The position numbers and the translations under genes were made by a program. A stretch of 64,000 bases of DNA, taken from assembly GCA_964476565.1 (NCBI GenBank), contig CAYZBG010000005.1:39806-103805 (forward strand). The letters run 5' to 3'. Shown piece after piece: positions 26,787 to 36,378 of the stretch (the first letter of the stretch is position 1; each line of letters begins with the position of its first letter). The notes beneath the pieces were generated by a model. It searched no databases and had not been told where the DNA came from. It was given only the letters and a program-made list of their open reading frames with translations. The DNA is from CAMAXB01 sp964476565 (GTDB taxonomy: Bacteria; Verrucomicrobiota; Verrucomicrobiia; Opitutales; Opitutaceae).

Positions 26787-28086
26787 AGTAGTCCCGCACC
26801 GCCGCGGTCAACGTGGCCGCCGGAACCTCCCGCTCGGATCGATCCGCGAGGTCGCGGATCTTCACCACCCCCTTGGCCACTTCGTCCTCGCCGTAGATCA
26901 GCGCGAGCTTGGCTCCGGATTCCGCCGCAGCCTTGAACTGTTTGCCGAAGGCGACGTCCTTCAGGGGATAGTCGACCCGGTAGCCGGCGGCGCGCAGGGC
27001 ACTGATGTCGGCAAAGGCGGTGCGACGGGCACCTGCGCCCCCGATCACCGCGTACACGTCGGGAGCCTGGATGATCGCGGGCATGAGCCCTCGCTGCTCG
27101 AGCAACAACGCAAAGGTCATATCCCCCATCCCGAAACCCACCGCGGGCATCTCGCCATAGCCCAACTTGCCCACCAACGCGTCATAGCGACCGCCCCCGG
27201 CGAGGGCGCGCAGGTCGCCCTTGCGATCGAACGCCTCGAACACAAATCCGGTATAATAGGCGAGGCCGCGCACAACCCCGAGATCGACTTCCACGAAGTC
27301 GCCGAACCCCATGGCGGCGAGGTTGTCGAGCAACCGGCGCCATTCGGCCAGCCGGGCATCAAGTTTCTCGCTGGCCAGCGGCGCCAGAATCGCTTCGAGC
27401 GCGGCGAGTGAGCGAACCTGCAGGAACGCCAGCACCTTTTCCTTGATGCCCGGATCCAGCGCACCAAAGCGCTCGGTGTCGTCCTTGAACGCGTCGTCGC
27501 CCAGCTTCTCGTACCGGTCGACCGCGGTCAGGATGCTGCGCACGCGCTCGTCCGACAAACCCAGCGTCTCGAGGTAATAGAACCACAGGTTGCGGTCGCT
27601 CAGGCGCACATAGAAATCCTGGGCCGTGAGACCAAACGTAGTCAGGCAGTGCACCAGCAGACCGATCAGCTCGGTCTCGGCCTCAATCCCCGGCTCGCCA
27701 AAGATGTCGGCATTCAGCTGGAAGAAGCAGCGTCCGCGGCCCTTCTGCATGCGCTCGTAGCGGTAAAACTCGGCGATGCTGAACCACTTGATCGGCCGCT
27801 TGAGCGCGTTGGCCTTGGCTCCGACGAGCCGGCACACCGTCGGCGTCATCTCCGGCCGCAGCGCCACCTCGCGACCACCTTTGTCCGTAAAGCTGAATAA
27901 CTGCGCCTCGATCTCATCGCCCGACTTGGTCTTGTAGAGCTCCAGCGGCTCCAGCACCGGCGCATCATACTCCTGAAATCCGTAGGCATGTGCCGTCCGC
28001 CGCCACTGGCGAAAGAGGTGATTCCGGCGCGCAAGGGCGTCGGGATAGAACTCGCGGAAGCCGGGCAGGGACTGGAACGATGCCAT
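26776..28086 (-). CDS. hisS: Histidyl-tRNA synthetase
   Basis: 436 residues from the ATG at 28086 (MASFQSLPGFREFYP). Class II motif 2 appears as FSIAEFYRYERMQKGRGRCFFQLNADIFGE. The histidine-specific blocks GLAYYTGFVFE and AGGGRYDALVGKLG are present. A C-terminal anticodon-binding domain follows (from about 330). It charges tRNA-His. The frame continues 39 codons upstream, but that extension is Arg/Gly-rich and lacks family similarity. Its 3' end overlaps cdd by 11 bp on the other strand. Confidence 0.95.
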   Translation of the reverse strand: MASFQSLPGFREFYPDALARRNHLFRQWRRTAHAYGFQEYDAPVLEPLELYKTKSGDEIEAQLFSFTDKGGREVALRPEMTPTVCRLVGAKANALKRPIKWFSIAEFYRYERMQKGRGRCFFQLNADIFGEPGIEAETELIGLLVHCLTTFGLTAQDFYVRLSDRNLWFYYLETLGLSDERVRSILTAVDRYEKLGDDAFKDDTERFGALDPGIKEKVLAFLQVRSLAALEAILAPLASEKLDARLAEWRRLLDNLAAMGFGDFVEVDLGVVRGLAYYTGFVFEAFDRKGDLRALAGGGRYDALVGKLGYGEMPAVGFGMGDMTFALLLEQRGLMPAIIQAPDVYAVIGGAGARRTAFADISALRAAGYRVDYPLKDVAFGKQFKAAAESGAKLALIYGEDEVAKGVVKIRDLADRSEREVPAATLTAAVRDYFSA

Positions 28087-28201
28087 GGTGACCGGCCAGT
28101 GTTGAAGTCCGGTGCACCGAAGGGCGAACCGAAAATCGGCGCCCCTGCCTGCGCCCCGCCGGTTACCCAATAAACATCGTCCGGATCCTCGGCACTCGGC
28201 C

Positions 28202-28229
28202 AAAAAAAAGCCGGGCTCAGGCCCGGCTT
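28202..28229 (-). terminator. Rho-independent terminator of the HU/IHF gene
   Basis: Read on the minus strand: a 9-bp stem AAGCCGGGC with GCCCGGCTT (28229-28208), a 4-nt loop, then eight T residues including the base of the stem. It lies about 27 bp after the HU/IHF stop codon. Confidence 0.9.
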
Positions 28230-28255
28230 CGAAAGGAAACGCTGGTGTGCGCCGC

Positions 28256-28576
28256 TCAGGTGAGCTTCTGAATATCGAGCTTCTTCAGCATCTGCTTCAG
28301 AATCTTGCCCGACTTGAACTTCACCACCGCACGCTCCGGAATGACCACCTCGGCCTCCGGCTTGTTCGGATTGCGACCAATGCGCGACTTGCGGCGCTGC
28401 ACTTCGAGGACGCCGAAATTGCGAAGCTCCACGTTGCGACCCTCAGCCAGGGCGCGCATGATGATGTCCAACGTCATTTGCACCGTGGCCACGACTTCCT
28501 TTTGCGGGAAGCCCGTCTTTTCGTAGATCTCCAAAACAATTTCGCGCTTGGTCAGATTGGGCAGGTTTTCAGACAT
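28256..28576 (-). CDS. HU/IHF-family DNA-binding protein
   Basis: 106 residues. It starts with LTKREIVLEIYEKTGFPQKE. The DNA-binding arm GRNPNKPEAEVVIPERAVVKFK matches the HU/IHF signature, with the Pro that intercalates DNA. It has a short N-terminal extension relative to the 90-residue HU proteins and resembles IhfA-type members. It bends DNA and supports nucleoid structure or sigma-54 promoter architecture. Good ribosome-binding sequence (AAGGA) lies just before the ATG. It has its own terminator and is divergent from the ClpX-like gene. Confidence 0.9.
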   Translation of the reverse strand: MSENLPNLTKREIVLEIYEKTGFPQKEVVATVQMTLDIIMRALAEGRNVELRNFGVLEVQRRKSRIGRNPNKPEAEVVIPERAVVKFKSGKILKQMLKKLDIQKLT

Positions 28577-28612
28577 AAATTTCCTTTCGATAGTGATGCC
28601 GGCAATTTCCCT

Positions 28613-28642
28613 AAGTTATTTTCAATGCTGTTATTACGTCAA
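28613..28642 (-). promoter_or_regulatory. Candidate promoter of the HU/IHF gene
   Basis: On the minus strand TTGACG (28642-28637) matches the -35 consensus at 5 of 6 positions. A weak -10-like TAACTT (28618-28613) follows after 18 bp. The divergent 84-bp gap is AT-rich compared with its surroundings. Confidence 0.35.
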
Positions 28643-28660
28643 CCCAGAAGGGCCTGATTT

Positions 28661-30250
28661 TTGATAAAAATGAGTGAAAAAGACCCATCAGATCCACTCG
28701 AACAGTTTCCTAAACAGTTCAGGGACATACTGAAAGACAGTCCGTTCCGTGGAATTTTCCAACCCAACACCCCGCTGGGCGCGACCGCGCCTGCCGGGTC
28801 TGCTGGCGCGCAACCAGATGAAGCGCAGCAAGAAGCCCTAAAACGTATTCGCAGCTTCAATCTGCGTCCGCGCGAGATCCGGGATTACCTCGACCGCTAT
28901 GTCATCCAGCAGGGCGAGGCCAAAAAAGTCCTCTCTGTCGCCATCTGCGACCACTACAATCATGTGCGGCAGTGCCTCGAGAATCCGGAGCTCCGGGAAC
29001 GGGACTACGCGAAGCAAAACATCCTGCTGCTCGGCCCGACGGGCGTCGGAAAGACCTACCTCATGCGCAACGTGGCGCGCCTGATCGGCGTGCCGTTCGT
29101 CAAGGCGGATGCGACCAAGTTCTCGGAGACCGGCTACGTCGGCGGCGACGTCGACGACCTGGTTCGTGACCTCGTAAAGGCGGCTGGCGGCGATGTGGAA
29201 CTAGCCCAGTACGGGATCATTTACATCGACGAGATCGACAAAATCGCCACCGCGGCCGGCGCGGCGGGAGGACGCGATGTGTCGGGCCGGGGCGTGCAGA
29301 TCAACCTGCTCAAGCTCATGGAGGACACCGATGTGGCGCTCGCCAGCCAGAACGACATCGCCGCCCAGATGCAGGCGATGTTCGACCTCCAGCGCACGGG
29401 ACGGCCACGCAAGCGGACGATCAACACCCGGCACATCCTGTTCATTGTCAGCGGTGCCTTTCCGAAACTGGCCGAGACGATCAAGCGGCGCGTGCAATCC
29501 AGTCGCATCGGCTTCACCGCCGGCACCGAGGGCGCTCGCTTCGACGACGACAGCGCCTACCTGCGCTTGGCCCAGTCCCGCGACATCATCGATTACGGCA
29601 TGGAACCCGAGTTTGTCGGCCGCCTGCCGGTGCGCGTGTCGTGCCAACCTTTGGCGGCGACCGACCTGGAGCAAATCCTCGTCACCAGTGAGGGCAGCAT
29701 TCTGCAGCAGTACCGCGCCGACTTTGCCGGCTACGGCATCGCCTTCGACATCAGCCCCGCCGCCATCACTGAAATCGCACGGCTCGCGCACACGGAAAAC
29801 ACCGGCGCCCGCGGCCTCATGACCGTGCTCGAACGCGTGTTCCGCGACTTCAAGTTCGAACTCCCCTCCACTGCGATCAAGAGCTTCAAGATTGACCCGG
29901 ACACCGTACGCGACCCGGGTAAGGCCCTGCGCGCCCTGCTTCAGGCCAATGCCGAGCAGCAGCGCGATGTCCTGAGGGCGGAGGTCGAGACCTTTGCCGA
30001 CCGCTTCAAGGCAGAGCACGGATTCGAGCTGCGCTTTGACGAAGGAGCGCTCGGGGTGTTGATCGAACAAAGCCTCGCCGCCGACAAGACCATCCGCGCC
30101 CTGTGCGAGGAACGGTTTCGCGACTTCCAACACGGCCTGAAGCTGCTCGTGCGCGACGGTCGCGAACCGATCTTCGCCATCACCAAAGAGGTCGCCTTGA
30201 ATCCGGCCAAGGCCATCTCCGACTGGGTCGTCGCCGCCTTCCGCGGCTGA
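28661..30250 (+). CDS. clpX: ClpX-like AAA+ unfoldase without the zinc-binding domain
   Basis: 529 residues from a TTG at 28661, which has GAAGGG 8 bp upstream; an ATG at 28670 has no site at a useful distance. Walker A is GPTGVGKT (125-132) and Walker B IIYIDEIDK (186-194). A ClpX pore-type block (SETGYVGGDVDDLVRD), an IGF loop (283-285, the ClpP-docking tripeptide) and a sensor-2 GAR are present. The first 60 residues are acidic and Pro/Gly-rich. They replace the four-Cys zinc domain of normal ClpX. The C-terminal about 110 residues extend past the usual end. It could unfold proteins for ClpP, but adaptor or substrate choice should differ. No clpP gene is in the window. Confidence 0.82.
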   Translation: MIKMSEKDPSDPLEQFPKQFRDILKDSPFRGIFQPNTPLGATAPAGSAGAQPDEAQQEALKRIRSFNLRPREIRDYLDRYVIQQGEAKKVLSVAICDHYNHVRQCLENPELRERDYAKQNILLLGPTGVGKTYLMRNVARLIGVPFVKADATKFSETGYVGGDVDDLVRDLVKAAGGDVELAQYGIIYIDEIDKIATAAGAAGGRDVSGRGVQINLLKLMEDTDVALASQNDIAAQMQAMFDLQRTGRPRKRTINTRHILFIVSGAFPKLAETIKRRVQSSRIGFTAGTEGARFDDDSAYLRLAQSRDIIDYGMEPEFVGRLPVRVSCQPLAATDLEQILVTSEGSILQQYRADFAGYGIAFDISPAAITEIARLAHTENTGARGLMTVLERVFRDFKFELPSTAIKSFKIDPDTVRDPGKALRALLQANAEQQRDVLRAEVETFADRFKAEHGFELRFDEGALGVLIEQSLAADKTIRALCEERFRDFQHGLKLLVRDGREPIFAITKEVALNPAKAISDWVVAAFRG

Positions 30251-30315
30251 ACGATTGCGCCTCGCCAAGGCCGGCTCGGCCGGCGAGCCTGTCCCGCTTG
30301 CGTCCTGCCACGTCC

Positions 30316-31011
30316 ATGCCCGATCCCGTCGCCGTCAACTCCATGTTCTCCCGCATCGCCCGTCGGTACGACGTGGCGAATCGTCTGCTCAGCGGCGGCA
30401 CCGATGTCTGGTGGCGGCGCAAGCTGGTGCGGTCGGTGGCGGCGACCGCCCCGCGGGATGTCCTCGACCTGGCAACCGGCAGCGGCGATGTCGCGTTCGC
30501 CTTGGGCCGGAGGCTTCCCCCGTCCACCGCCATCACCGGCATGGATTTCTGCCAGCCGATGCTCGACGAAGCCGAGATCAAGAAACGGCAGGCGGGAGGA
30601 TTCACCAACCTCACGTTTCAGCCCGGCGACGGCCTGAACCTGCCCGCCGCCGACGCGAGCTTCGACGCCGTCACGCTCTCGTTTGGTCTGCGCAACATGG
30701 CCGACCGCGCCCGTGCGCTCGCTGAAATCCATCGGGTGCTGCGTCCCGGTGGACATCTTTTCCTGCTCGAGTTTTCCCAACCCTACGGATGGTTCCGCCC
30801 GTTCTACTACTTCTACTTGCGGCGCATTCTGCCGATCCTCGCCGCCGCGGTGACCGGCGACCGCAGTGCCTACGAGTACCTCGGAGGATCAATCGAGACT
30901 TATCCCGGACATGCCGCCATGACCGCGGAAATCCTCCGGGCCGGCTTTGCCGAGGTGAACGTTACCCGCATGACGGCCGGCATCGTGGCCCTCCATCAGG
31001 CCACAAAGTAA
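30316..31011 (+). CDS. ubiE: Demethylmenaquinone/ubiquinone methyltransferase
   Basis: 231 residues from the ATG at 30316. UbiE/MenG motifs: VNSMFSRIARRYDVANRLLSGG at the start, the SAM-binding block LDLATGSGDVAFALG, and FGLRNMADRARALAEIHRVLRPGG. The C-terminal stretch YEYLGGSIETYPG is also standard. It methylates the quinone ring in the last step of menaquinone synthesis. The quinol made is the likely substrate of the alternative complex III encoded at 47-58 kb. It starts 65 bp after the ClpX-like gene. Confidence 0.92.
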   Translation: MPDPVAVNSMFSRIARRYDVANRLLSGGTDVWWRRKLVRSVAATAPRDVLDLATGSGDVAFALGRRLPPSTAITGMDFCQPMLDEAEIKKRQAGGFTNLTFQPGDGLNLPAADASFDAVTLSFGLRNMADRARALAEIHRVLRPGGHLFLLEFSQPYGWFRPFYYFYLRRILPILAAAVTGDRSAYEYLGGSIETYPGHAAMTAEILRAGFAEVNVTRMTAGIVALHQATK

Positions 31012-31046
31012 ATCATAGCGGCCCGTAGGCCCGTGCGAGGCAGGCC

Positions 31047-31364
31047 TCAGTTGAACGATTTGCCACACCCGCAGGTACTGGCTGCATTCGGATTCTTGAT
31101 CTCGAAGCCTTTGCCCTGGAGCCCGTCGTCGAAGTGAATGTGCGACCCGTCGAGGTACGCATGGCTGGCCGGGTCGACCAAAATCTGCAGGCCCTCGCTC
31201 TCACTCGTCACATCATCCGCCTTCGGGTCGTCGAACGACATCCCGTACTGAAACCCCGAACAGCCGCCTGATTCGATGAAAACGCGCAGCCGCTTCTCCG
31301 GCGCGTGCAACTCGGCGTGCATGGCGCGGATCTGTCGGGCGGCTTCCGGAGTGAGCGTGATCAT
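31047..31364 (-). CDS. erpA: Iron-sulfur cluster insertion protein (ErpA/IscA)
   Basis: 105 residues. The three conserved Cys of A-type carriers are present: one in ESGGCSGFQYGM and two in the C-terminal TCGCGKSF. Length and the N-terminus LTPEAARQIRAM fit the family. It carries [2Fe-2S] or [4Fe-4S] clusters to apoproteins. Users encoded here include NirA, NasA, the DmsBC fusion and ActB. It converges on ubiE and is divergent from the kinase gene across 69 bp. Confidence 0.92.
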   Translation of the reverse strand: MITLTPEAARQIRAMHAELHAPEKRLRVFIESGGCSGFQYGMSFDDPKADDVTSESEGLQILVDPASHAYLDGSHIHFDDGLQGKGFEIKNPNAASTCGCGKSFN

Positions 31365-31433
31365 GCGCTCAACCTACGATCGTAACCCCGGCTGTCAACG
31401 GACCCGGATCCGCCACAGCATTTTCCGTGCTAG

Positions 31434-32492
<1,059 letters not shown>

Positions 32493-32503
32493 GACCTGTC
32501 ACC

Positions 32504-33964
32504 ATGAGCGGACCCGGATTCAGCCAGGACCTACGCCAGCGCCAGACCCAGTCCCTGGTCCTTGCGCCGCAGCTGCGGCAGTCATTGAAGATCCTGCAGG
32601 TCGCCGCCCTGGACCTGCGCTCCGTCATCCAGGAGGAATTGCAGAGCAATCCCACGCTCGAAGAGCTGCCGATGGAGGGAGTCAGCCTCGACAAGGAGAC
32701 AGCGGCGGAGAACAAGGACAAGGCCGACGACACCGGCGACCAGCGCGAGGAGATGGATTTCTCCAAGGAGTTCGAGATCCTCAACAAGATCGACGACGAC
32801 TGGCGGGACTACATGGCGAATGCCGGCGGGAATCAACCGTACACGTCCGAGGACGCCGAAAAGCGCCAGCATTTCTTCGATTCCCTCGTCACCGAGACGT
32901 CGCTGCAGGAGCACCTCATGCAGCAGGCCGAGCTGACCGACTCCAGTCCCGAGTTGGTCCAGGCGATGCGCTACCTGGTCGGTTGCCTCGATGATCGCGG
33001 CTTCCTGACCCAGTCCCCCTCGGACGTCGCCCTGCAGACCAGCCTGCCCCTCTCCGTCGTCCAGGAAGCAGTGCGCATGCTCAAGACCTTCGATCCGCCC
33101 GGCATCGGCGCGCAGAGTCTTGAGGAATGCCTCCGCCTGCAGCTCGCCGCCAAGGGCCGCAGCGACAGCCTCGCTGCCCGCATCGTACGCGATTATTTCG
33201 AGCTGCTCACCCGCCGGCGGATTCCCGAGATCGCCCGCAAGACCGGGGCCTCGATGGATGACGTCCAGCATGCGATCGAGGAGATCGGCGGACTCGACCC
33301 GGCGCCGGGCCGGCGCTTTGCGGATGACAACAACCGCGTCGTCGTTCCCGACGTCACGGTCGAGAAGGACGGCGATGAATGGCGGATCGTGCTCAACAAC
33401 GACTACATTCCCCGGCTGCGCATCTCGAGCACCTACCGCGAACTCATCGCCAAAGGCACGCTGAACAAACAGGAACGCGACTACCTACGCGAACGCATGC
33501 GGTCGGGGAAGTTTCTCATCAACTCGATCGAGCAGCGGCAGCAGACAATCGAGCGCATCACGCGGGAAATCATCCAGGTGCAGCGCGAGTTCTTCGAACA
33601 CGGGGTCTCGCGGCTGAAGCCGCTCACGATGACCCAGATTGCCGACGTGGTCGGCGTCCACGAGACGACCGTGAGCCGGGCGATCGCCAACAAGTACATC
33701 AAGACCCCGCACGGTGTCTTCGAATTCAAGTTCTTCTTCACCCCGGGCTATCAGGCACAGAGTGGCGACGCGGTCTCGAACACGAGCGTGAAGGAGATGA
33801 TCCACAATCTCGTCGAGGGCGAGGACCGGAGCCAGCCGTTGAGCGACCAGGAAATCGTCGCAAAACTGCAGGAGCGCGGCATCAAGATTGCCCGTCGCAC
33901 CGTGGCCAAGTACCGCGAGGAACTTGGGCTGCTGCCGAGCAACCTGCGGCGCGAATACATCTGA
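32504..33964 (+). CDS. rpoN: RNA polymerase sigma-54 factor
   Basis: 486 residues. The Gln/Leu-rich activator-binding region I is at the N-terminus (LAPQLRQSLKILQ, EELQSNPTLEE). An acidic region II is at about 60-100. The core-binding domain follows, with the helix-turn-helix MTQIADVVGVHETTVSRAI and the RpoN box ARRTVAKYRE (463-472) that reads the -24 element. This is a complete, normal-length factor. It directs transcription that depends on enhancer-binding AAA+ activators, often for nitrogen metabolism. It lies 11 bp after a Ser/Thr kinase gene. Confidence 0.96.
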   Translation: MSGPGFSQDLRQRQTQSLVLAPQLRQSLKILQVAALDLRSVIQEELQSNPTLEELPMEGVSLDKETAAENKDKADDTGDQREEMDFSKEFEILNKIDDDWRDYMANAGGNQPYTSEDAEKRQHFFDSLVTETSLQEHLMQQAELTDSSPELVQAMRYLVGCLDDRGFLTQSPSDVALQTSLPLSVVQEAVRMLKTFDPPGIGAQSLEECLRLQLAAKGRSDSLAARIVRDYFELLTRRRIPEIARKTGASMDDVQHAIEEIGGLDPAPGRRFADDNNRVVVPDVTVEKDGDEWRIVLNNDYIPRLRISSTYRELIAKGTLNKQERDYLRERMRSGKFLINSIEQRQQTIERITREIIQVQREFFEHGVSRLKPLTMTQIADVVGVHETTVSRAIANKYIKTPHGVFEFKFFFTPGYQAQSGDAVSNTSVKEMIHNLVEGEDRSQPLSDQEIVAKLQERGIKIARRTVAKYREELGLLPSNLRREYI

Positions 33965-34001
33965 GCGGCGCGATCGCGGCGGCCGCGGGTGCGGTCGGGC
34001 G

Positions 34002-35045
34002 TTAAGCCAGCCCGATTCCGGGTTCGATCCGTAGATCGGCGGTAGGGCCGGATTGCACCGTCGGATCCACCCAGGCCGCGAATGCAATCATGCCCGCATT
34101 GTCGCCGGTGTGCCGCGGCTCTGCCGCAAGGGATGCGACCCCCTGGCGCCGGGCAAGACCGTCGAGCGCGATCCGGAGCGCACGGTTGTTCGCGACGCCA
34201 CCGGAGAGGCCGAAGCTGCGAAAACGTCCTCCGTTGCCCGGCCCCTGCTGGAGGGCAGCCTTCGTCTTGCGCTCAAGGGCATCGATCACCGCCTGCTGAT
34301 AACTGGCACACAGGTCAGGCATTCGGTCCGCAATCTCTGACCGGGACATCTTCTCCAATCGGTAACGCAGGCTCGTTTTCAATCCGGAGAAACTGAAATC
34401 GAGCTCGCTGCGGGGGCCGATGCCCCGCGGAAAATCGAAGGCGTCGGCCCGACCCGCCGCCGCTTCGCGCTCGATCAGCGGACCGCCCGGATACCCGAGC
34501 CCGAGAAGTTTGGCGCCCTTGTCGAGGGCCTCACCGGCCGCATCATCCCGCGTGGTCGAGAGGACCGTGAGCGACCGCCGTTCGTCGATGACGAACAGCA
34601 ACGTATTGCCTCCCGAAACAATCAGCCCGAGATGCGGCAGCAGCGCGGCCAGACGTTCGTCGAATCGACCGGGATCCGCCGCGTGTACACCGATGAAGGG
34701 CGAGAACGCATGACCGCGGAGATGATTCACGCCCACGAGCGGTACCCGCAACGCCGTGGCCAACGCCTTGGCGGCGGCGACCCCGATGGCCAGGCACCCG
34801 GCCAGACCGGGCCCCTGAGTCACGGCCACGGTGGTGACGGCGCCAAACTCCGGCGCCGAACGGGCAACCGAAACCAGCGGTCCAATCGTGCGCAGGTGCT
34901 CCCTTGTCGCAAGGTCGGGCACGACGCCGCCATGGCGCCCATGCAACGCAATCTGGCTGTGCACCCATTCACCGACCAGCCCCCGGCCGGGCGCGAAAAG
35001 CGCCAGCGCGGATTCGTCGCACGAGCTCTCGAGCGCGAGGATCAT
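34002..35045 (-). CDS. tsaD: tRNA N6-threonylcarbamoyladenosine transferase TsaD
   Basis: 347 residues from the ATG at 35045 (MILALESSCDES), which has GGAG just upstream. A TTG at 35063 forms a TTGA overlap with the protease stop and would add 6 residues. The metal ligands are H108 and H112 in VNHLRGHAF. Nucleotide-binding blocks are LVSGGNTLL and the C-terminal SGGVANN. It forms t6A37 in ANN-decoding tRNAs together with TsaB, TsaC and TsaE, none of which is in the window. The order ctp-tsaD on the minus strand suggests co-transcription. Confidence 0.94.
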   Translation of the reverse strand: MILALESSCDESALALFAPGRGLVGEWVHSQIALHGRHGGVVPDLATREHLRTIGPLVSVARSAPEFGAVTTVAVTQGPGLAGCLAIGVAAAKALATALRVPLVGVNHLRGHAFSPFIGVHAADPGRFDERLAALLPHLGLIVSGGNTLLFVIDERRSLTVLSTTRDDAAGEALDKGAKLLGLGYPGGPLIEREAAAGRADAFDFPRGIGPRSELDFSFSGLKTSLRYRLEKMSRSEIADRMPDLCASYQQAVIDALERKTKAALQQGPGNGGRFRSFGLSGGVANNRALRIALDGLARRQGVASLAAEPRHTGDNAGMIAFAAWVDPTVQSGPTADLRIEPGIGLA

Positions 35046-35059
35046 CGGCTCCGCCACGG

Positions 35060-36340
35060 TCAACGCAGCGACGCCACCTTGCGCTGATCGAGCTTCTTGA
35101 CCGCGCGCAACACGTCGAGCGCCGCCTCCAACTGGCGGTCCACCACGGGTTCGAAGCCGAAGCGTTCCTTGAACTCCTCCGGATCCTTAATGTCATCCCG
35201 TGCGCGCTGCAGGCGCACCTTGCCGTCTTCCGCCGGGGTCATCACCACCTCGACGTGCGGTTCGATGCCACGCTCGTGAATCGTCGCCCCGCCCGGCGTG
35301 TAGTAGCGTGCCGTGGTCAGGCGGAGGCCTTCGCCGTTGCGAAGGCGAAAGATCGACTGCACCGAACCCTTGCCAAAGGAACGCTCACCCACGACCACCG
35401 CCCGGCCCGTGTCCTTGAGCGCTCCCGCGACAATCTCGGCCGCACTGGCGCTGCCGGCGTTGATCAGAACGGCAATCGGCAAACGGTAGGTCTCGCCGTC
35501 ACGCGTGGAGCGATACTCCTCCCGGTCCTCCGCGCGGCGACCCTGCGTGTAGACGATCAACTCATCCTTGGCGAAAAACGGCTCCGAAACCTGCACCGCC
35601 GCATCGAGCAAGCCGCCGGGATTGTTGCGCAGGTCAAGCACCAGGCTGGCCATCCCCTCGTCCCGCAGCCGCTGGAGGGCCGCGGCGAACTCGGCGCCGG
35701 TGCGTTCCGAAAACTGGGCCAGCCTCAGGTAGCCGATGCCGTCGTCCAGCAGCCTCGCCTCGCTCACACTCTCCAGCTTGATGACCTCCCGGACCAGCGT
35801 GAGCGTGAAATCGGCCCCTGTATCTGGCCGATGGATACCCACGGAAACCTGCGTCCGGGGACGGCCGCGCAGGCGGTTGATGACGTCGTCCATCGACGGG
35901 GACTCCAGCCGCTCCCCGTCCACGCTGACGATCTGGTCGCCGCGCAAGATGCCGGCCCGTTCCCCGGGGGTGCCGGCGATCGGCGCAATCACCACCACCC
36001 GTTCGTTGCGCATCTCGACCTGCACGCCGATGCCCCCGAACTCGTTGCTCATGTCTTCCTGCAACGCCCGGTAGGCCGGCGCCTCCATGAAATCCGAATG
36101 GGGATCAAGCGACGTCATCACGCCCTTTAGCGCCGAGCGGGTGAGCGCCTGAACGTCCGCCGGCGCCTCCTCCACGTAGTTCTCGTTCACGATCTGCAGC
36201 ACGTCCCGGACGTAAGCGGCAGAGCGATCGAGATCCCGCCCGGGCCAGAGCCCGAAATGGACCGCCAGCCGCGCCGCCCCGAGGGCGACGGCGGTCCCGA
36301 GCAACACGCCCGTGGCGACCGAGAAAATGCGTTTGAGCAT
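35060..36340 (-). CDS. ctp: C-terminal processing peptidase (S41 family)
   Basis: 426 residues from the ATG at 36340. An N-terminal membrane anchor or signal (about 5-25) marks it as periplasmic. A PDZ domain (about 100-185, block GGIGVQVEM) is followed by the S41 catalytic core. The nucleophile is S299 in GSASAAEIVAG and the general base K324 in SFGKGSVQS. It cleaves C-terminal tails of exported proteins. Its stop codon touches tsaD. It is divergent from the methyltransferase gene across only 38 bp. Confidence 0.92.
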   Translation of the reverse strand: MLKRIFSVATGVLLGTAVALGAARLAVHFGLWPGRDLDRSAAYVRDVLQIVNENYVEEAPADVQALTRSALKGVMTSLDPHSDFMEAPAYRALQEDMSNEFGGIGVQVEMRNERVVVIAPIAGTPGERAGILRGDQIVSVDGERLESPSMDDVINRLRGRPRTQVSVGIHRPDTGADFTLTLVREVIKLESVSEARLLDDGIGYLRLAQFSERTGAEFAAALQRLRDEGMASLVLDLRNNPGGLLDAAVQVSEPFFAKDELIVYTQGRRAEDREEYRSTRDGETYRLPIAVLINAGSASAAEIVAGALKDTGRAVVVGERSFGKGSVQSIFRLRNGEGLRLTTARYYTPGGATIHERGIEPHVEVVMTPAEDGKVRLQRARDDIKDPEEFKERFGFEPVVDRQLEAALDVLRAVKKLDQRKVASLR

Positions 36341-36378
36341 GCTCGACACTGTGGCCAACTCGATGGCTTTGTAAATAA

